From: Comamonadaceae bacterium
GTDB lineage: Bacteria > Pseudomonadota > Gammaproteobacteria > Burkholderiales > Rhodocyclaceae
Direction of reading: 5' to 3'
NCBI GenBank assembly: GCA_029255645.1
Contig: JANLJE010000012.1
Span: forward strand, 27,338 to 91,337
Length of the DNA stretch: 64,000 bases
Position numbers and translations under genes: made by a program. Shown piece after piece: positions 39,781 through 50,927 of this stretch. The notes beneath the pieces were generated by a model, which saw only the letters and a program-made list of their open reading frames with translations, ran no database searches and was not told where the DNA came from. Every line of letters begins with the position of its first letter. Position 1 is the first letter of the stretch.

Positions 39781-40674
39781 ATGACAAGCAAACATTCCGA
39801 ATTCGATAGCCTGGTCCCGGGGCGCCCCCTGGATCGCCCCTTCAGCCGCCGGGATTTCATCACCACCGCCGCCGGGGTGGGTTTTGCCCTGGCGACCCAG
39901 CCGGTCATGGCCCAGACCGCCATCCACACCGACAGCGCCGGCTTGCTGGCGGGCCGGGTCAAGCTCGCTTCGCCCCTGGGCGAGGTGGAAGCCTACCAGG
40001 CCCGGCCCGCCGGCCAGGAGCACTTGCCGGTGATTCTGGTGGTGTCGGAAATTTTCGGCGTCCATGAATACATCGCCGATATCTGCCGCCGCCTCGCCAA
40101 ACTCGGCTACCTGGCCATCGCCCCCGAGCTGTTTGCCCGCCAGGGCGACCCGCGCCAGATCGAGAGCGTGCCGGAAATCCTGGAGAAGATCACGGCCAGG
40201 ACCCCGGATGCCGAGGTGTTCTCCGACCTCGACGCCTGCGCCGCCTGGGCCTTCCAGAACGGCGGCGATCCGGCCCGGCTGGGCATCACCGGCTTTTGCT
40301 ACGGCGGCCGCATCACCTGGCTCTATTGCGCCTACCGAGCTTTTCTCAAGGCCGGGGTGGCCTGGTATGGCCGTCTCGAAGGCGAGGTGACGCCCCAGAC
40401 CCCGCGCCATCCCCTGGATGAGGTCGAGGCGCTGAAGGCCCCGGTACTGGGGCTCTACGGCGGCGAGGATAGCGGCATCCCCCTGGCCTCCGTGGAACGG
40501 ATGAAGAAGGCCCTCGCAAGCGCCGCGGCCCCCGCCGCCCGGGCATCGCAGATCATCCTCTACGATCAGGCGCCGCACGCCTTTCATGCCGATTACCGCC
40601 CCAGCTACCGCAAGGCAGCGGCCGAGGATGGCTGGCGGCGGATGCTGGCCTGGTTCCAGCAACACGGCCTGTAA
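39781..40674 (+). CDS. dienelactone hydrolase family protein with Tat-type signal
   Basis: SRRDFITTAAGVGFALA; LPVILVVSEIFGVHEYIADICRRLAKLGYLAIAPELFARQGD; GITGFCYGGRITWLYCA; YDQAPHAFHADYRPSYRKAAAEDGWRRMLAWFQQHG. Confidence 0.92.
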   Translation: MTSKHSEFDSLVPGRPLDRPFSRRDFITTAAGVGFALATQPVMAQTAIHTDSAGLLAGRVKLASPLGEVEAYQARPAGQEHLPVILVVSEIFGVHEYIADICRRLAKLGYLAIAPELFARQGDPRQIESVPEILEKITARTPDAEVFSDLDACAAWAFQNGGDPARLGITGFCYGGRITWLYCAYRAFLKAGVAWYGRLEGEVTPQTPRHPLDEVEALKAPVLGLYGGEDSGIPLASVERMKKALASAAAPAARASQIILYDQAPHAFHADYRPSYRKAAAEDGWRRMLAWFQQHGL

Positions 40675-40708
40675 GCCGCCGGCCTTGCATCCGCTCCGGA
40701 AGCGCATA

Positions 40709-40728
40709 TACTGTACGCCCATACAGTA
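40709..40728. promoter_or_regulatory. LexA-binding SOS box upstream of recA
   Basis: TACTGTACGCCCATACAGTA: CTGT-N8-ACAG consensus, 78 bp upstream of the recA start. Confidence 0.92.
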
Positions 40729-40805
40729 CATGGGCTTCCGGCAAAATTTATTCCACATCCGGGGCTTGTGCCATAATTCCCCGCTGAACATTCAAGGTAA
40801 CTTCC

Positions 40806-41843
40806 ATGGACGACAACAAAGCAAAGGCCCTGGCCGCTGCCCTGGCCCAGATCGAGAAACAGTTCGGCAAGGGTTCCATCATGAAGATGGGCGAGGCCGA
40901 GATTGACGAGGCCATCCAGGTGGTGTCGACCGGCTCCCTCGGGCTGGATCTGGCCTTGGGCGTCGGCGGCCTGCCCCGGGGCCGGGTGGTGGAAATCTAC
41001 GGTCCCGAGTCTTCCGGCAAGACCACCCTCTGCCTGCAGGTGGTGGCCGAGATGCAAAAACTGGGCGGGACCGCCGCCTTCATCGATGCAGAACACGCCC
41101 TCGATCCCCAGTATGCCCAGAAGCTGGGCGTCAATGTGGGCGAGCTGCTGATCTCCCAGCCCGATACCGGCGAACAGGCCCTGGAGATTGCCGACATGCT
41201 GGTGCGTTCCGGCTCGGTGGACGTGATCGTCATCGACTCGGTCGCCGCCTTGACCCCCAAGGCCGAAATCGAAGGCGAAATGGGCGACTCCATGATGGGG
41301 CTGCATGCCCGCCTGATGAGCCAGGCCCTGAGGAAACTCACCGCCAACATCAAGAAGACCAATACCCTGGTGATCTTCATCAACCAGATCCGGATGAAGA
41401 TCGGCGTCATGTTCGGTTCTCCCGAAACCACCACCGGTGGCAATGCCCTCAAGTTCTATGCTTCCGTGCGCCTCGACATCCGCCGCATCGGCGGCATCAA
41501 GAAGGGGGACGAGGTGATCGGCAACGAAACCAAGGTCAAGGTCGTCAAGAACAAGGTGGCGCCGCCGTTCCGGGAAGCCATCTTCGACATCCTCTACGGC
41601 GAGGGCATCTCCCGCGAGGGCGAGGTCATCGAACTGGGCGTGATCCACAAGATCATCGACAAATCCGGGGCCTGGTACGCCTACAAGGGCGACAAGATCG
41701 GCCAGGGCAAGGACAATGTGCGCGAATTCCTCAAGGCCCATCCGGACCTGGCCAGGGAAATCGAAGCCCGCATCCGCGAGATCGTCAATCCCGCCAGGAC
41801 GGCTCCCGTTTCGGCTCCCGCTCCGGCTCTGGCCGATGCCTGA
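40806..41843 (+). CDS. recA: recombinase A
   Basis: [51 protein letters not shown]; full length. Confidence 0.99.
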   Translation: MDDNKAKALAAALAQIEKQFGKGSIMKMGEAEIDEAIQVVSTGSLGLDLALGVGGLPRGRVVEIYGPESSGKTTLCLQVVAEMQKLGGTAAFIDAEHALDPQYAQKLGVNVGELLISQPDTGEQALEIADMLVRSGSVDVIVIDSVAALTPKAEIEGEMGDSMMGLHARLMSQALRKLTANIKKTNTLVIFINQIRMKIGVMFGSPETTTGGNALKFYASVRLDIRRIGGIKKGDEVIGNETKVKVVKNKVAPPFREAIFDILYGEGISREGEVIELGVIHKIIDKSGAWYAYKGDKIGQGKDNVREFLKAHPDLAREIEARIREIVNPARTAPVSAPAPALADA

Positions 41844-42285
41844 AAGCCTGGAGGCCAGGGCACTGGCCTTGCTGGCCCGGCGCGAATACAGCCGGGCCGA
41901 ACTGCAACGCAAGCTGGCGCCCCACGCCGGATCTGCTGAAGCTCTGACGCAACTGCTCGATGAACTGGTCCGGTGCAGCAAGCTGAGCGATGACCGCTAC
42001 GCGGAAATGCGGGTCAATGTGCGGGGCCGCCGCTATGGCAATGCCCGTCTGGTCCAGGAACTGCGCCAGTCCGGCGTGGAGCCCGAGGCCATTGCCGCCG
42101 CCCTGGCCCAAAGTGAGGATGAACACGGTCGCTGCCGGTCCGTCTGGCAGAAAAAATTTGCCACCCTGCCCGACTCGCCGGCCGAACGGGCGCGGCAACA
42201 ACGATTCCTCCAGTACCGGGGCTTCTCCCAGGAAGCCATCCGCCGGGTGCTGCAGGGCCTGAATGAAGATGGCTGCCATGAATGA
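41836..42285 (+). CDS. recX: recombination regulator RecX
   Basis: [54 protein letters not shown]; overlaps recA by 8 bp. Confidence 0.93.
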   Translation: MPESLEARALALLARREYSRAELQRKLAPHAGSAEALTQLLDELVRCSKLSDDRYAEMRVNVRGRRYGNARLVQELRQSGVEPEAIAAALAQSEDEHGRCRSVWQKKFATLPDSPAERARQQRFLQYRGFSQEAIRRVLQGLNEDGCHE

Positions 42286-43015
42286 TGAACCGCGCAGTTG
42301 CCTGAGCGCCCACCATCTCAAAAAACGCTACAAGGCCCGGGATGTGGTGGCCGATGTCTCCTTCGCCGTCAAAAGCGGCGAAGTGGTAGGCCTGCTCGGT
42401 CCCAACGGGGCCGGCAAGACCACCTGCTTTTATATGATCGTCGGTCTGGTGGCAGTCGACGGGGGGGACATTTTCATCGATGACACCAGGCTGACCCACC
42501 TGCCCATTCACCTGCGCGCCCGGCGGGGGCTTTCCTATCTCCCCCAGGAGGCCTCCGTGTTCCGCAAGCTGAACGTCGCGGAAAACATCCAGGCCGTGCT
42601 GGAACTGCAGAATCTCCCGCCCCAGGAAATCAAGGAGCGGCTGGAAAACCTGCTCGAAGAGTTGCACATCACCCACATCCGCCACACCCAGGCGGCGGCC
42701 CTCTCGGGCGGCGAGCGGCGCCGGGTCGAAATCGCCCGGGCCCTGGCGACCCAGCCCCGTTTCATCCTGCTGGACGAGCCTTTCGCCGGGGTGGACCCGA
42801 TTGCCGTGCTCGACATCCAGAAGATCATCCGCTTCCTCAAAGAGCGCAATATCGGCGTGCTGATCACCGACCACAACGTGCGGGAAACCCTGGGCATCTG
42901 CGATCACGCCTGGATCATCAACGAAGGCCATGTCCTTGCGTCTGGTTCTCCGAGCGAGATCGTCTATAATGAAGACGTAAGAAAAGTTTATCTGGGCGAG
43001 CATTTCCGCCTTTAA
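42278..43015 (+). CDS. lptB: LPS export ABC transporter ATP-binding protein
   Basis: [81 protein letters not shown]. Start may alternatively be 42263. Confidence 0.96.
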   Translation: MNDEPRSCLSAHHLKKRYKARDVVADVSFAVKSGEVVGLLGPNGAGKTTCFYMIVGLVAVDGGDIFIDDTRLTHLPIHLRARRGLSYLPQEASVFRKLNVAENIQAVLELQNLPPQEIKERLENLLEELHITHIRHTQAAALSGGERRRVEIARALATQPRFILLDEPFAGVDPIAVLDIQKIIRFLKERNIGVLITDHNVRETLGICDHAWIINEGHVLASGSPSEIVYNEDVRKVYLGEHFRL

Positions 43016-43051
43016 GCTGCGGTTTTGTAAAAGCTCACCTCTCTCCCGCCG

Positions 43052-44497
43052 ATGAAACCTTCCCTCCAGCTCAAGATTTCCCAGCAATTGGCGCTGACGC
43101 CCCAGTTGCAGCAGGCGATCAAGCTTTTGCAACTTTCGACCCTGGAAATGAACCAGGAAATCGAACGTTATCTGCAGGAAAACCCGCTGCTGGAGCGTGA
43201 GGACGAGCCGGAGCGGGAAAACACCTACAATACCAGCAGCAGCAACGAGCGGGGCCAGGAGGAGCCGGTCCCGGCCCGGGAAGAAAGCAGCGAGGAGCGC
43301 GCCGAACTCAGCCGCAGCGAGGTGGAGGAAGATCGCTGGTCCCAGGACAGTGGCAGCTATGGCAGCCCCGCCCGGGACCGGGATGATGACGAAGGCGATA
43401 GCCAGGACCTCCAGGCCGCCACCACATCCTTGCGTGAACACCTGACCTGGCAACTGGGCATGACCCAGTTTTCCGACCAGGACCGCGCCCTGATCCGTTT
43501 CCTGATCGAAGGGCTGGATGATGACGGTTATCTCTCGGCCAGCCTGGAAGAATTGCTGGAAACCATTCCGCCCGAATATGAAGTGGAACTGGACGACCTC
43601 GAAATCGCCCTGCGCCAGCTGCAAAGCCTGGACCCCACCGGCGTCGCGGCCCGTTCCCCCCAGGAATGCCTGGCGCTGCAACTGAAGGCCCTGCCTCAGG
43701 ATCAAACCCGGGACCTGGCGCTGGCCGTGGTGGAACGGCACCTGGACCTGCTGGCCGCCCGGGATTTCAACAAGATCAAGAAATCATGCGCTTGCGATGA
43801 TGACGCGCTCAAAGCCGCCCATGCGCTGATCGTCGGCCTCGATCCCCGGCCCGGCGCCCGCTTTGCGGCCATCGATACGCGCTACATCATTCCCGATGTC
43901 ATCGTGAAGAAGCTGCGCGGCAAATGGACCGCCCAGATCAATCCCGATGCCTACCCCAAGCTCAGGATCAACCGGCTTTATGCAGAAATCCTGTCCCAGC
44001 AGCGCCGCGGGGAGGGCGGCCTGTCGAATCAGCTGCAGGAAGCCCGCTGGCTGATCAAGAACGTCCAGCAGCGCTTCGATACCATCGCCCGGGTCTCCCA
44101 GGCCATCGTCGATCGCCAGCGCCAGTTCTTCGAGCACGGCGAAGTCGCCATGCGCCCGCTGGTGCTGCGCGAGATTGCCGACACCATCGGCCTGCATGAA
44201 TCCACCGTCTCCCGGGTGACGAGCCAGAAGTACATGGCCACTCCCCGGGGTATCTTTGAATTGAAGTACTTCTTTGGCAGCCATGTCTCCACCGATACCG
44301 GCGGGGCGTGTTCTGCCACGGCTATCCGGGCTTTGATCAAGCATTTGATCAGTGCTGAAGATGGCAAGAAGCCCTTGTCGGATAGTCAAATATCCGAAAT
44401 ACTAGGCCAGCAGGGAATCGTTGTGGCCCGGCGCACCGTGGCGAAATACCGCGAAGCGCTCAACATCCCGCCGGTCAATTTACGCAAGACCCTGTAA
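43052..44497 (+). CDS. rpoN: RNA polymerase sigma-54 factor
   Basis: [34 protein letters not shown]-terminal RpoN box [16 protein letters not shown]. Confidence 0.98.
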   Translation: MKPSLQLKISQQLALTPQLQQAIKLLQLSTLEMNQEIERYLQENPLLEREDEPERENTYNTSSSNERGQEEPVPAREESSEERAELSRSEVEEDRWSQDSGSYGSPARDRDDDEGDSQDLQAATTSLREHLTWQLGMTQFSDQDRALIRFLIEGLDDDGYLSASLEELLETIPPEYEVELDDLEIALRQLQSLDPTGVAARSPQECLALQLKALPQDQTRDLALAVVERHLDLLAARDFNKIKKSCACDDDALKAAHALIVGLDPRPGARFAAIDTRYIIPDVIVKKLRGKWTAQINPDAYPKLRINRLYAEILSQQRRGEGGLSNQLQEARWLIKNVQQRFDTIARVSQAIVDRQRQFFEHGEVAMRPLVLREIADTIGLHESTVSRVTSQKYMATPRGIFELKYFFGSHVSTDTGGACSATAIRALIKHLISAEDGKKPLSDSQISEILGQQGIVVARRTVAKYREALNIPPVNLRKTL

Positions 44498-44511
44498 GAG
44501 AGGAGAAAAAA

Positions 44512-44835
44512 ATGAATCTACAGATCAGCGGCCACCATATCGAAGTCACGCCTGCCCTCCGCGAGTATGTGGAAGCCAAGCTGGAACCCGTCATCAACCA
44601 CTTTGACCGGGTCACCGGCGTGAATGTCATCCTGTCGGTGGAAAAACTGAAGCAGAAGGCCGAAGTCACGGTACATGTGCCGGGCAAGGACATTTTTGTC
44701 GAAAGCAGCGAAGATGATCTTTATGCTGCCATCGACAGCATGTTCGACAAGCTGGACCGTCAGGTTCTGAGGCACAAGCAGAAGCTTCAGGACCATCACC
44801 GCGGCGACAAGGTTGCCGATCATCTCGAGGATTGA
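44512..44835 (+). CDS. hpf: ribosome hibernation promoting factor
   Basis: [44 protein letters not shown]. Confidence 0.95.
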   Translation: MNLQISGHHIEVTPALREYVEAKLEPVINHFDRVTGVNVILSVEKLKQKAEVTVHVPGKDIFVESSEDDLYAAIDSMFDKLDRQVLRHKQKLQDHHRGDKVADHLED

Positions 44836-44886
44836 TGTCTGCGGCCGCAACCCCCGGTTGCGGCCCGGTCCTCTCCGGTTCCCATC

Positions 44887-45333
44887 ATGAAATTGATTGC
44901 TCAACTCCTGCCCGCATCCCATGTCCTGCTGGGCATGGATGCCGGCAGCAAAAAACGGGTATTCGAGCAGGCCGCCCAGATGTTCGAAAGCGCGGATGGC
45001 ATTGCTGCGGCGCAGGTCTTCGATAGCCTGTTCGCCCGGGAAAAACTCGGCTCCACCGGCCTGGGCCAGGGGATTGCCATCCCCCATGGCCGCATCAAGG
45101 GCCTCAAGCAGGCCACCGGCGCCTTCATCCGTCTGGCCGAGCCGATTCCCTTCGATGCCCCGGATGGCCGCCCCGTGTCCCAGCTTTTCATCCTCCTGGT
45201 GCCGGAACAGGCCACGGAAGAACACCTGCAGATCCTGTCCGAACTCGCCACCTGCTTCGCCGACCGGCAGTTTCGGGAGCAGCTTGCCGCAGCCACCGAC
45301 GCCGCCCGTGTCATCACCCTGTTCTCTGCCTGA
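44887..45333 (+). CDS. ptsN: PTS IIA-like nitrogen regulatory protein
   Basis: REKLGSTGLGQGIAIPHGRIKGLKQATGAFIRL. Confidence 0.93.
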   Translation: MKLIAQLLPASHVLLGMDAGSKKRVFEQAAQMFESADGIAAAQVFDSLFAREKLGSTGLGQGIAIPHGRIKGLKQATGAFIRLAEPIPFDAPDGRPVSQLFILLVPEQATEEHLQILSELATCFADRQFREQLAAATDAARVITLFSA

Positions 45334-45345
45334 TCCGGCCCCTGC

Positions 45346-46284
45346 ATGCAGGAAATCAGCCTAGTCCAGCTCTTCGAGGATCACCGGGACAAGCTCGAAC
45401 TGTCCTGGGAAGTGGCCGTCGGCACCAACCGCCGCATCAGCCTGAAGGAATCCGGCAACTACGGCGCGGACGTGGTGGGGCACATGAACCTGATCCACCC
45501 GGAACGCCTGCAGGTGATCGGCACCGCCGAAATCGCCTGGCTCCGGCGTGTCTCCGAAGCCCAGTTTGGCAGCCAGGTCGGCGCCCTCCTGGCGGCACAG
45601 CCGCCGGCCCTGATCGTTGCCGACGGATTGCCGGTTCCCGATGCCTTGCGGACCATTTGCGAAAGCACCCGGACGCCGCTGCTGACGGCGGCCAAACCCT
45701 GCGCCGCGGTGATCGACCTGCTCCGCATTTATCTATCGCGTCGCCTGGCGGACATCACCTCCGTCCACGGGGTCTTCATGGACGTGCTGGGCATGGGCGT
45801 ACTGATTACCGGCGATTCCGGCGTGGGCAAATCGGAACTCGCCCTGGAACTGATCTCCCGCGGCCACGGACTGGTCGCTGATGACGTGGTGGAACTGGCC
45901 CGCATCGCCCCCACCACCCTGGAGGGGCGCTGCCCGGGCATGCTGCAGGATTACCTGGAAGTCCGCGGCCTGGGGCTTCTCAACATCCGTACCATCTTTG
46001 GCGAAACGGCGTCCCGCCGCAGGATGAAGCTGAAGTTGATCGTCTACCTGCAAAAAACCGTGTCCGGTGTCGATGCCCCGCGCCTGCCCCTCGATGCCCA
46101 GACCCAGAATGTTCTCGGCGTGCCCATCCGCAAGGTGGTGATTCCCGTGGCGGCAGGGCGCAACCTGGCTGTCCTGCTGGAGGCCGCCGTGCGCAATACC
46201 ATCTTGCAACTGCGCGGCATCGACAGCATGCAGGAATTCATTTCCCGCCAGCAAAAAGCGCTGGTGCTGGACGAGGAACTCTAA
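45346..46284 (+). CDS. hprK: HPr kinase/phosphorylase
   Basis: GVFMDVLGMGVLITGDSGVGKSELALELISRGHGLVADD; EVRGLGLLNIRTIFGE. Confidence 0.97.
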   Translation: MQEISLVQLFEDHRDKLELSWEVAVGTNRRISLKESGNYGADVVGHMNLIHPERLQVIGTAEIAWLRRVSEAQFGSQVGALLAAQPPALIVADGLPVPDALRTICESTRTPLLTAAKPCAAVIDLLRIYLSRRLADITSVHGVFMDVLGMGVLITGDSGVGKSELALELISRGHGLVADDVVELARIAPTTLEGRCPGMLQDYLEVRGLGLLNIRTIFGETASRRRMKLKLIVYLQKTVSGVDAPRLPLDAQTQNVLGVPIRKVVIPVAAGRNLAVLLEAAVRNTILQLRGIDSMQEFISRQQKALVLDEEL

Positions 46285-46325
46285 GACAATTCAGCTTGCA
46301 TTTTTTCAAGCCAAAGGAGAAGTCC

Positions 46326-46649
46326 ATGAAGCAAGTGATCTGCACCCTCGCCATTGCCTTTACCCTGGGGCTCGGTACGGCCTATGCGGAAGATGCGCCC
46401 GCCAGGAAGGCCCCGAGTCCGGCGCAGCAGGCTCAGCAGGAAAAAATGAGGGGCTGTAACCAGGAAGCCAAGGCCAAGGAACTCAAGGGCGACGAGCGCA
46501 AAGCCTTCATGAAGGAATGCCTGTCCACCAAGACCGCTTCCGGGGCCAGCCAGCGCGACAAGATGAAGGCCTGCAACCAGCAAGCCGGCGACAAGGCCCT
46601 GAAAGGTGATGAACGCAAAGCCTTCATGAGCGAGTGCCTGAAGAGCTGA
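46326..46649 (+). CDS. PsiF-repeat periplasmic protein
   Basis: Signal peptide then two copies of KM+.CNQ.A..K.LKGDERKAFM.ECL. Confidence 0.88.
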   Translation: MKQVICTLAIAFTLGLGTAYAEDAPARKAPSPAQQAQQEKMRGCNQEAKAKELKGDERKAFMKECLSTKTASGASQRDKMKACNQQAGDKALKGDERKAFMSECLKS

Positions 46650-46663
46650 GGCAAGGCCGCCTT

Positions 46664-46705
46664 GCCCAAAAAAAAATCCCGGCGCGCCGGGATTTTTTTT
46701 TGGGC
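46664..46705. terminator. 42 bp perfect palindrome, likely bidirectional terminator
   Basis: GCCC-A9-TCCCGGCGCGCCGGGA-T9-GGGC, exactly self-complementary, between convergent psiF-like and rdgC genes. Confidence 0.93.
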
Positions 46706-46853
46706 TCACTTGCCTTTTCGCGCAAGATTGCCGGGGCCTCGATTTCGCGGGGCGGTGGAATCCATCCTCGTCCGGCTGGGTCTGGCGGCTTCGAACCGCT
46801 TGCCGGAAGAGGCGGGCCGGAAACCTGCGCGGCGGGGAGGTGGCGGGCCGGGT

Positions 46854-47783
46854 TCAGAAGGGCGGTTCGTCCTGGCTGGCAGCTTCCGGCGCGGCCTGTT
46901 CGCCGCCCAGCGCTTCGAGCAGGGCCGGGATGAAGCGGGCGAATTCCCCCGCCATCAGGGCAAATTCCGCATCGAAGATTTCCTCGGCGTTCCCGGCGTC
47001 CTGCCCGGCGTTTTCCTTGATGACATCCAGGAAGGCCAGGCGTTTGATCTCGCCTTTTTCGGTCAGCACGAAACTGATCCGGTCGTCCCAGGTCAGGGCC
47101 AGGCGGGTGGGCAGCTTGCCGGCCGTGAGGTGGGCCTTGATTTCATCGCCTTCCAGGGGGTGGCGCACATAACGCACGGCGGCTTTTTCCTCGTCCGTCG
47201 ACTTCAGCTCGCAATCCCGGTCCACCGTGAACCCCGCCGGGGCGTCCCCCGCTGCCAGCCAGCCGGACATGGCGGCCGCGGGAGAATGCTGCGTTTTCAC
47301 CAGGGCCAGGGGCAGATCGTCCAGGCACTGGCGCAGGTGTTCCAACACTTCTTCGGCCTTCATCAGGCTCGGGGCGTCCACCCCCAGCCAGCCATGGACC
47401 GGATCGATCCAGACCGGCGTCTTGCGCCGGCGCAGGAAAGCCCGGGGCAGCAGTTCTGTGGTGACCTGGTCCTTCAGATCGCGCAGGGCCTTGCGGCCGG
47501 GCGGGTAGCCCTGTTCGGCGGCCATTTTCCCGGCCCGTTCCTTGACCTCGTCATTGACGACGGAGGACGGCAGCAGGCGCTGTTCCACGGCCAGGGAGAG
47601 CAGCCACTGGCCACCGACAAAATGGACCAGCTCGCCGCCCCGGGGGGGCACCCAGCCCCGGCTCAGCGGGTCCTGGCTGCCACAGGGCACGAAGCGGCCC
47701 CGGGCCAGTTGTTCCACCAGGGCGGACAGTTCCAGCTTCCAGGGGGCGGGTAGGCGATACAGTTGCAGGTTGCGAAACCACAT
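46854..47783 (-). CDS. rdgC: recombination-associated protein RdgC
   Basis: MWFRNLQLYRLPAPWKLELSALVEQLARGRFVPCGSQDPLSRGWVPP; full-length family features. Confidence 0.95.
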   Translation of the reverse strand: MWFRNLQLYRLPAPWKLELSALVEQLARGRFVPCGSQDPLSRGWVPPRGGELVHFVGGQWLLSLAVEQRLLPSSVVNDEVKERAGKMAAEQGYPPGRKALRDLKDQVTTELLPRAFLRRRKTPVWIDPVHGWLGVDAPSLMKAEEVLEHLRQCLDDLPLALVKTQHSPAAAMSGWLAAGDAPAGFTVDRDCELKSTDEEKAAVRYVRHPLEGDEIKAHLTAGKLPTRLALTWDDRISFVLTEKGEIKRLAFLDVIKENAGQDAGNAEEIFDAEFALMAGEFARFIPALLEALGGEQAAPEAASQDEPPF

Positions 47784-47922
47784 GTTGACTTCCTGTGACG
47801 TTTCAAGGGCCAGGGCGGCAAGGCCCTGGCAAAAAGCAGCCGCCTGCTGGCGCAGGCCGGCCATCCATCATGGAGCGGCGTGAGCCGCTGGCGCTCGCCC
47901 TGGAGCAGGAACGAGGGCGCGA

Positions 47923-48717
47923 TCAGGTCCGACGCTTGAACACCAGATCCCAGACGCCGTGACCCAGGCGCAGGCCACGGTTCTCGAACTTGGTCAGGGG
48001 GCGGTAGGCGGGCCTGGGGGCGAAGCCGGGCAGGTTGGCGGTGGAATCGGCTTCCAGGGCGGCGGCCAGGGCCGCGGGGGTGGGGCTGGCGACACTGTTT
48101 TCCAGATCCGGCGCCTGGCTCAGCACTTCTAGCATCTGCAGGGCGTAGTTTTCCCAGTCGGTGGCGCAGTGGAGGTAGCCGCCGGGTTTGAGGCGGCGGG
48201 TGAGCAGGGCCACGAAGGGCGGCTGGATCAGGCGGCGCTTCTTGTGCCGGGTCTTGTGCCAGGGGTCGGGGAAGAAGATGTGGATGCCGTCAAGGCTGGC
48301 CTCGGGCAGCATGTCGCGCACCACTTCCATGGCGTCATGGTTGCCGATGCGCAGGTTGCTGAGCCCCTTTTCGGCAATCAGCTTGCACAGGGCGCCGACG
48401 CCGGGCACATGCACTTCCAGGCCGAAATAATCGTTTTCCGGGTGGGCCTCGGCGATCCGGGCGGTGGTTTCCCCCATGCCGCAGCCGATTTCGAGAATCT
48501 TCGGCGCCTGGCGGCCGAACAGGGCCGCCAGGTCGATCGGGGTGGCCTGGTAGGGCACGCCCAGCCGGGGCAGCAGGGTGTCGTAGTAGCGCTGCTGGGC
48601 GGCCGACATGCGCCCGGCCCGGCGCACGAAGCTGCGGATGTGGCCGTGTGAATCGGGCTCCGGACCGGCGCGGCCTCCGGCCCCGGCGCCTTCTTGCGGC
48701 GCTGTCATGGCGTTCAT
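47923..48717 (-). CDS. trmB: tRNA (guanine-N7-)-methyltransferase
   Basis: [55 protein letters not shown]. Confidence 0.95.
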   Translation of the reverse strand: MNAMTAPQEGAGAGGRAGPEPDSHGHIRSFVRRAGRMSAAQQRYYDTLLPRLGVPYQATPIDLAALFGRQAPKILEIGCGMGETTARIAEAHPENDYFGLEVHVPGVGALCKLIAEKGLSNLRIGNHDAMEVVRDMLPEASLDGIHIFFPDPWHKTRHKKRRLIQPPFVALLTRRLKPGGYLHCATDWENYALQMLEVLSQAPDLENSVASPTPAALAAALEADSTANLPGFAPRPAYRPLTKFENRGLRLGHGVWDLVFKRRT

Positions 48718-49502
48718 GCTCGGGAACCGATCAGGCCGGAGGTGGGAGAAGAGGGATCGGCGCTGTAGTGCTTCTTCGGCATGCGCCCGGCCAGGAAGGC
48801 GGTGCGTCCGGCCTCGACCGCCTTGCGCATGGCCGAGGCCATCAGCACCGGGTTTCTGGCGTGGGCGATGGCGCTGTTCATCAGCACCCCGTCGCAGCCC
48901 AGTTCCATGGCGATGGCGGCATCGGAGGCGGTGCCGACGCCCGCATCCACGATCACCGGCACCTTGGCGTTGTCGATGATCAGGCGCAGGTTCCAGGGAT
49001 TGAGGATGCCCATGCCGGAGCCGATCAGGGAGGCCAGGGGCATGATGGCGGCGCAGCCCAGCGCTTCGAGCATCCTGGCCTGGACCGGATCGTCGGTGCA
49101 GTACACCATCACCTGGAAGCCGTCCTTCACCAGCACTTCGGCGGCCTTCAGGGTTTCCGGCATGTTGGGGAACAAGGTGGTGGAATCGCCCAGCACTTCG
49201 AGCTTCACCAGGGCGTGGCCGTCCAGCAGTTCCCGGGCCAGGCGCAGGGTGCGCACCGCCTCTTCGGCGCTGTAGCAGCCGGCGGTGTTGGGCAGGATCG
49301 TGTATCGGGAAGGGGGAATGGCATCGAGCAGATTGGGCTGCCCGGGGTCCTGGCCGATGTTGGTGCGGCGGATGGCGACGGTGACAATCTCGGCGCCGGA
49401 GGCCTCGATGGCCATCCGGGTTTCATCGAAATCCCGGTATTTGCCGGTGCCGACGAGAAGGCGGGAGCCATAGGCCCGGCCTGCGATGCGCAATTGATCC
49501 AT
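48714..49502 (-). CDS. thiG: thiazole synthase
   Basis: [69 protein letters not shown]. Confidence 0.96.
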   Translation of the reverse strand: MDQLRIAGRAYGSRLLVGTGKYRDFDETRMAIEASGAEIVTVAIRRTNIGQDPGQPNLLDAIPPSRYTILPNTAGCYSAEEAVRTLRLARELLDGHALVKLEVLGDSTTLFPNMPETLKAAEVLVKDGFQVMVYCTDDPVQARMLEALGCAAIMPLASLIGSGMGILNPWNLRLIIDNAKVPVIVDAGVGTASDAAIAMELGCDGVLMNSAIAHARNPVLMASAMRKAVEAGRTAFLAGRMPKKHYSADPSSPTSGLIGSRA

Positions 49503-49523
49503 GAAATTGATCCTGAAAAAAGC

Positions 49524-49742
49524 TTAGCCGCCGCCTACGGCAACGACGATTTCGAGTTGGTCGCCATTGGCCAGCAAGATGTTGCCATACTGGCTCCTGG
49601 GGACGATTTCCCCGTTGTGCTCCACGGCGATGCGCTTGCCGGTATAGCCCAGCTGCTCGATCAGCGCGGCGAGGGTGAGGGAGGTTCCGGAAAAGCGGCG
49701 GCTTGTGCCGTTGAGCGTCAGTTCGAGCATGGCTGCGGTCAT
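49524..49742 (-). CDS. thiS: sulfur carrier protein ThiS
   Basis: Small beta-grasp protein; VEHNGEIVPRSQYGNILLANGDQLEIVVAVGGG with terminal GG. Start may be internal at MLELTLNG. Confidence 0.93.
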   Translation of the reverse strand: MTAAMLELTLNGTSRRFSGTSLTLAALIEQLGYTGKRIAVEHNGEIVPRSQYGNILLANGDQLEIVVAVGGG

Positions 49743-49829
49743 GGGCGGCCTTTGCCAGGAAGGTCGCGAAAATGAAGTGGGGCGAAGTTTACTACTGAAC
49801 CTGCGGCTTGGGTTTCATGTCCCGTTCCC

Positions 49830-50453
49830 TTAGAACGGATAAGCAAACATCTTGAGGAGCTGGCCGGTTTCGCACAGGGGCAAGCCCATGATGCCGGTGT
49901 AGCTGCCGCTGATGTGTTCGACAAACAGGCCGGCGCGGCTCTGGATGCCATAGGCGCCGGCCTTGTCCATGGGTTCGCCGCTTGCCACATAGCGCTGGAT
50001 TTCGGCCTCTTCCAGGGCCCGGAAGCGCACCTCGGATATGCTCAGGGCGGTTTCCATCCGGTCTTCAAACCCCACGGCCACACCGGTCAATACCCGGTGG
50101 CTGCGGTCCGAAAGGCGACGCAGGATGGCGGCGGCATCCGTGGCATCGACCGGCTTGCCGATGATGAGACCATCCACATCCAGCGTGGTGTCGGCGGCCA
50201 GGACAGGTTGGGCGATCAGATGGCGCCACTCGATCAAGCGCTGCCCATGCCGGGCCTTGGCCCGGGCCAGACGCACCACATAATCCTCGGCCGCCTCGCC
50301 AGGGACGGGGGTTTCGTCGGTTTCCGGATCGGCCCGGTCGCCGGTGCGAAAGATCAGGGTATCGAAATGGACGCCTATCTGCGTCAGCAACTCCCGCCGC
50401 CGGGGACTGCGGGAGGCCAGGTAGATGCGCTGAAAGCCTGAGGTGAGGTTCAT
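49830..50453 (-). CDS. Maf-family nucleotide pyrophosphatase
   Basis: IYLASRSPRRRELLTQIGVHFDTL; AADTTLDVDGLIIGKP; GAYGIQSRAGLFVEHISGSYTGIMGLPL. Confidence 0.94.
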   Translation of the reverse strand: MNLTSGFQRIYLASRSPRRRELLTQIGVHFDTLIFRTGDRADPETDETPVPGEAAEDYVVRLARAKARHGQRLIEWRHLIAQPVLAADTTLDVDGLIIGKPVDATDAAAILRRLSDRSHRVLTGVAVGFEDRMETALSISEVRFRALEEAEIQRYVASGEPMDKAGAYGIQSRAGLFVEHISGSYTGIMGLPLCETGQLLKMFAYPF

Positions 50454-50459
50454 GCCGGG

Positions 50460-50927
50460 TCATTCACGGTGGTAGGGGTGGTTCTTCAGGAGGCTGACCG
50501 CCCGGTACAACTGTTCGCAGAGCAGCAGGCGGGCCATGCCGTGGGGCAGGGTCAGGCTGGAAAGGCGGATCATCTCGTCGGCCTGCTGTTTCAGTCCGGC
50601 ATCCAGGCCGTCGGCCCCGCCGATCAGGAGCGCCGTGTCGCGGCCATCCTGCATCCAGGCTTCCAGCCGTTCGGCCAGTTTCCTGGTGCTCAGGTCGCAG
50701 CCCTTTTCATCCAGGGCCACCAGCCGGACGCTGTCGCCAGCGGCATGAAGGATGCGTCCCTTCTCGGCCGCCTGCAGCTGTTCCCGGATCCTGGCGCCAC
50801 GGGGTTCGGGTTTGACTTCGATGACCTGAGTGGGCAACTCCCGGGGCATGCGTTTCAGGTATTCCTGACACCCGGCCACCACCCAGTCCGGCTGTTTGTG
50901 GCCCACGGCCACAATGGACAGCTTCAT
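50460..50927 (-). CDS. rlmH: 23S rRNA pseudouridine1915 N3-methyltransferase
   Basis: MKLSIVAVGHKQPDWVVAGCQEYLKRMPRELPTQVIEVKPE; IGGADGLDAGL; LPHGMARLLLCEQLYRAVSLLKNHPYHRE. Confidence 0.96.
   Translation of the reverse strand: MKLSIVAVGHKQPDWVVAGCQEYLKRMPRELPTQVIEVKPEPRGARIREQLQAAEKGRILHAAGDSVRLVALDEKGCDLSTRKLAERLEAWMQDGRDTALLIGGADGLDAGLKQQADEMIRLSSLTLPHGMARLLLCEQLYRAVSLLKNHPYHRE

Noticed and set aside
46326-46649. Internal duplication in the PsiF-like protein as a novel repeat
   Set aside because: The two-copy KGDERKAFM.ECL pattern is characteristic of the known PsiF repeat family.
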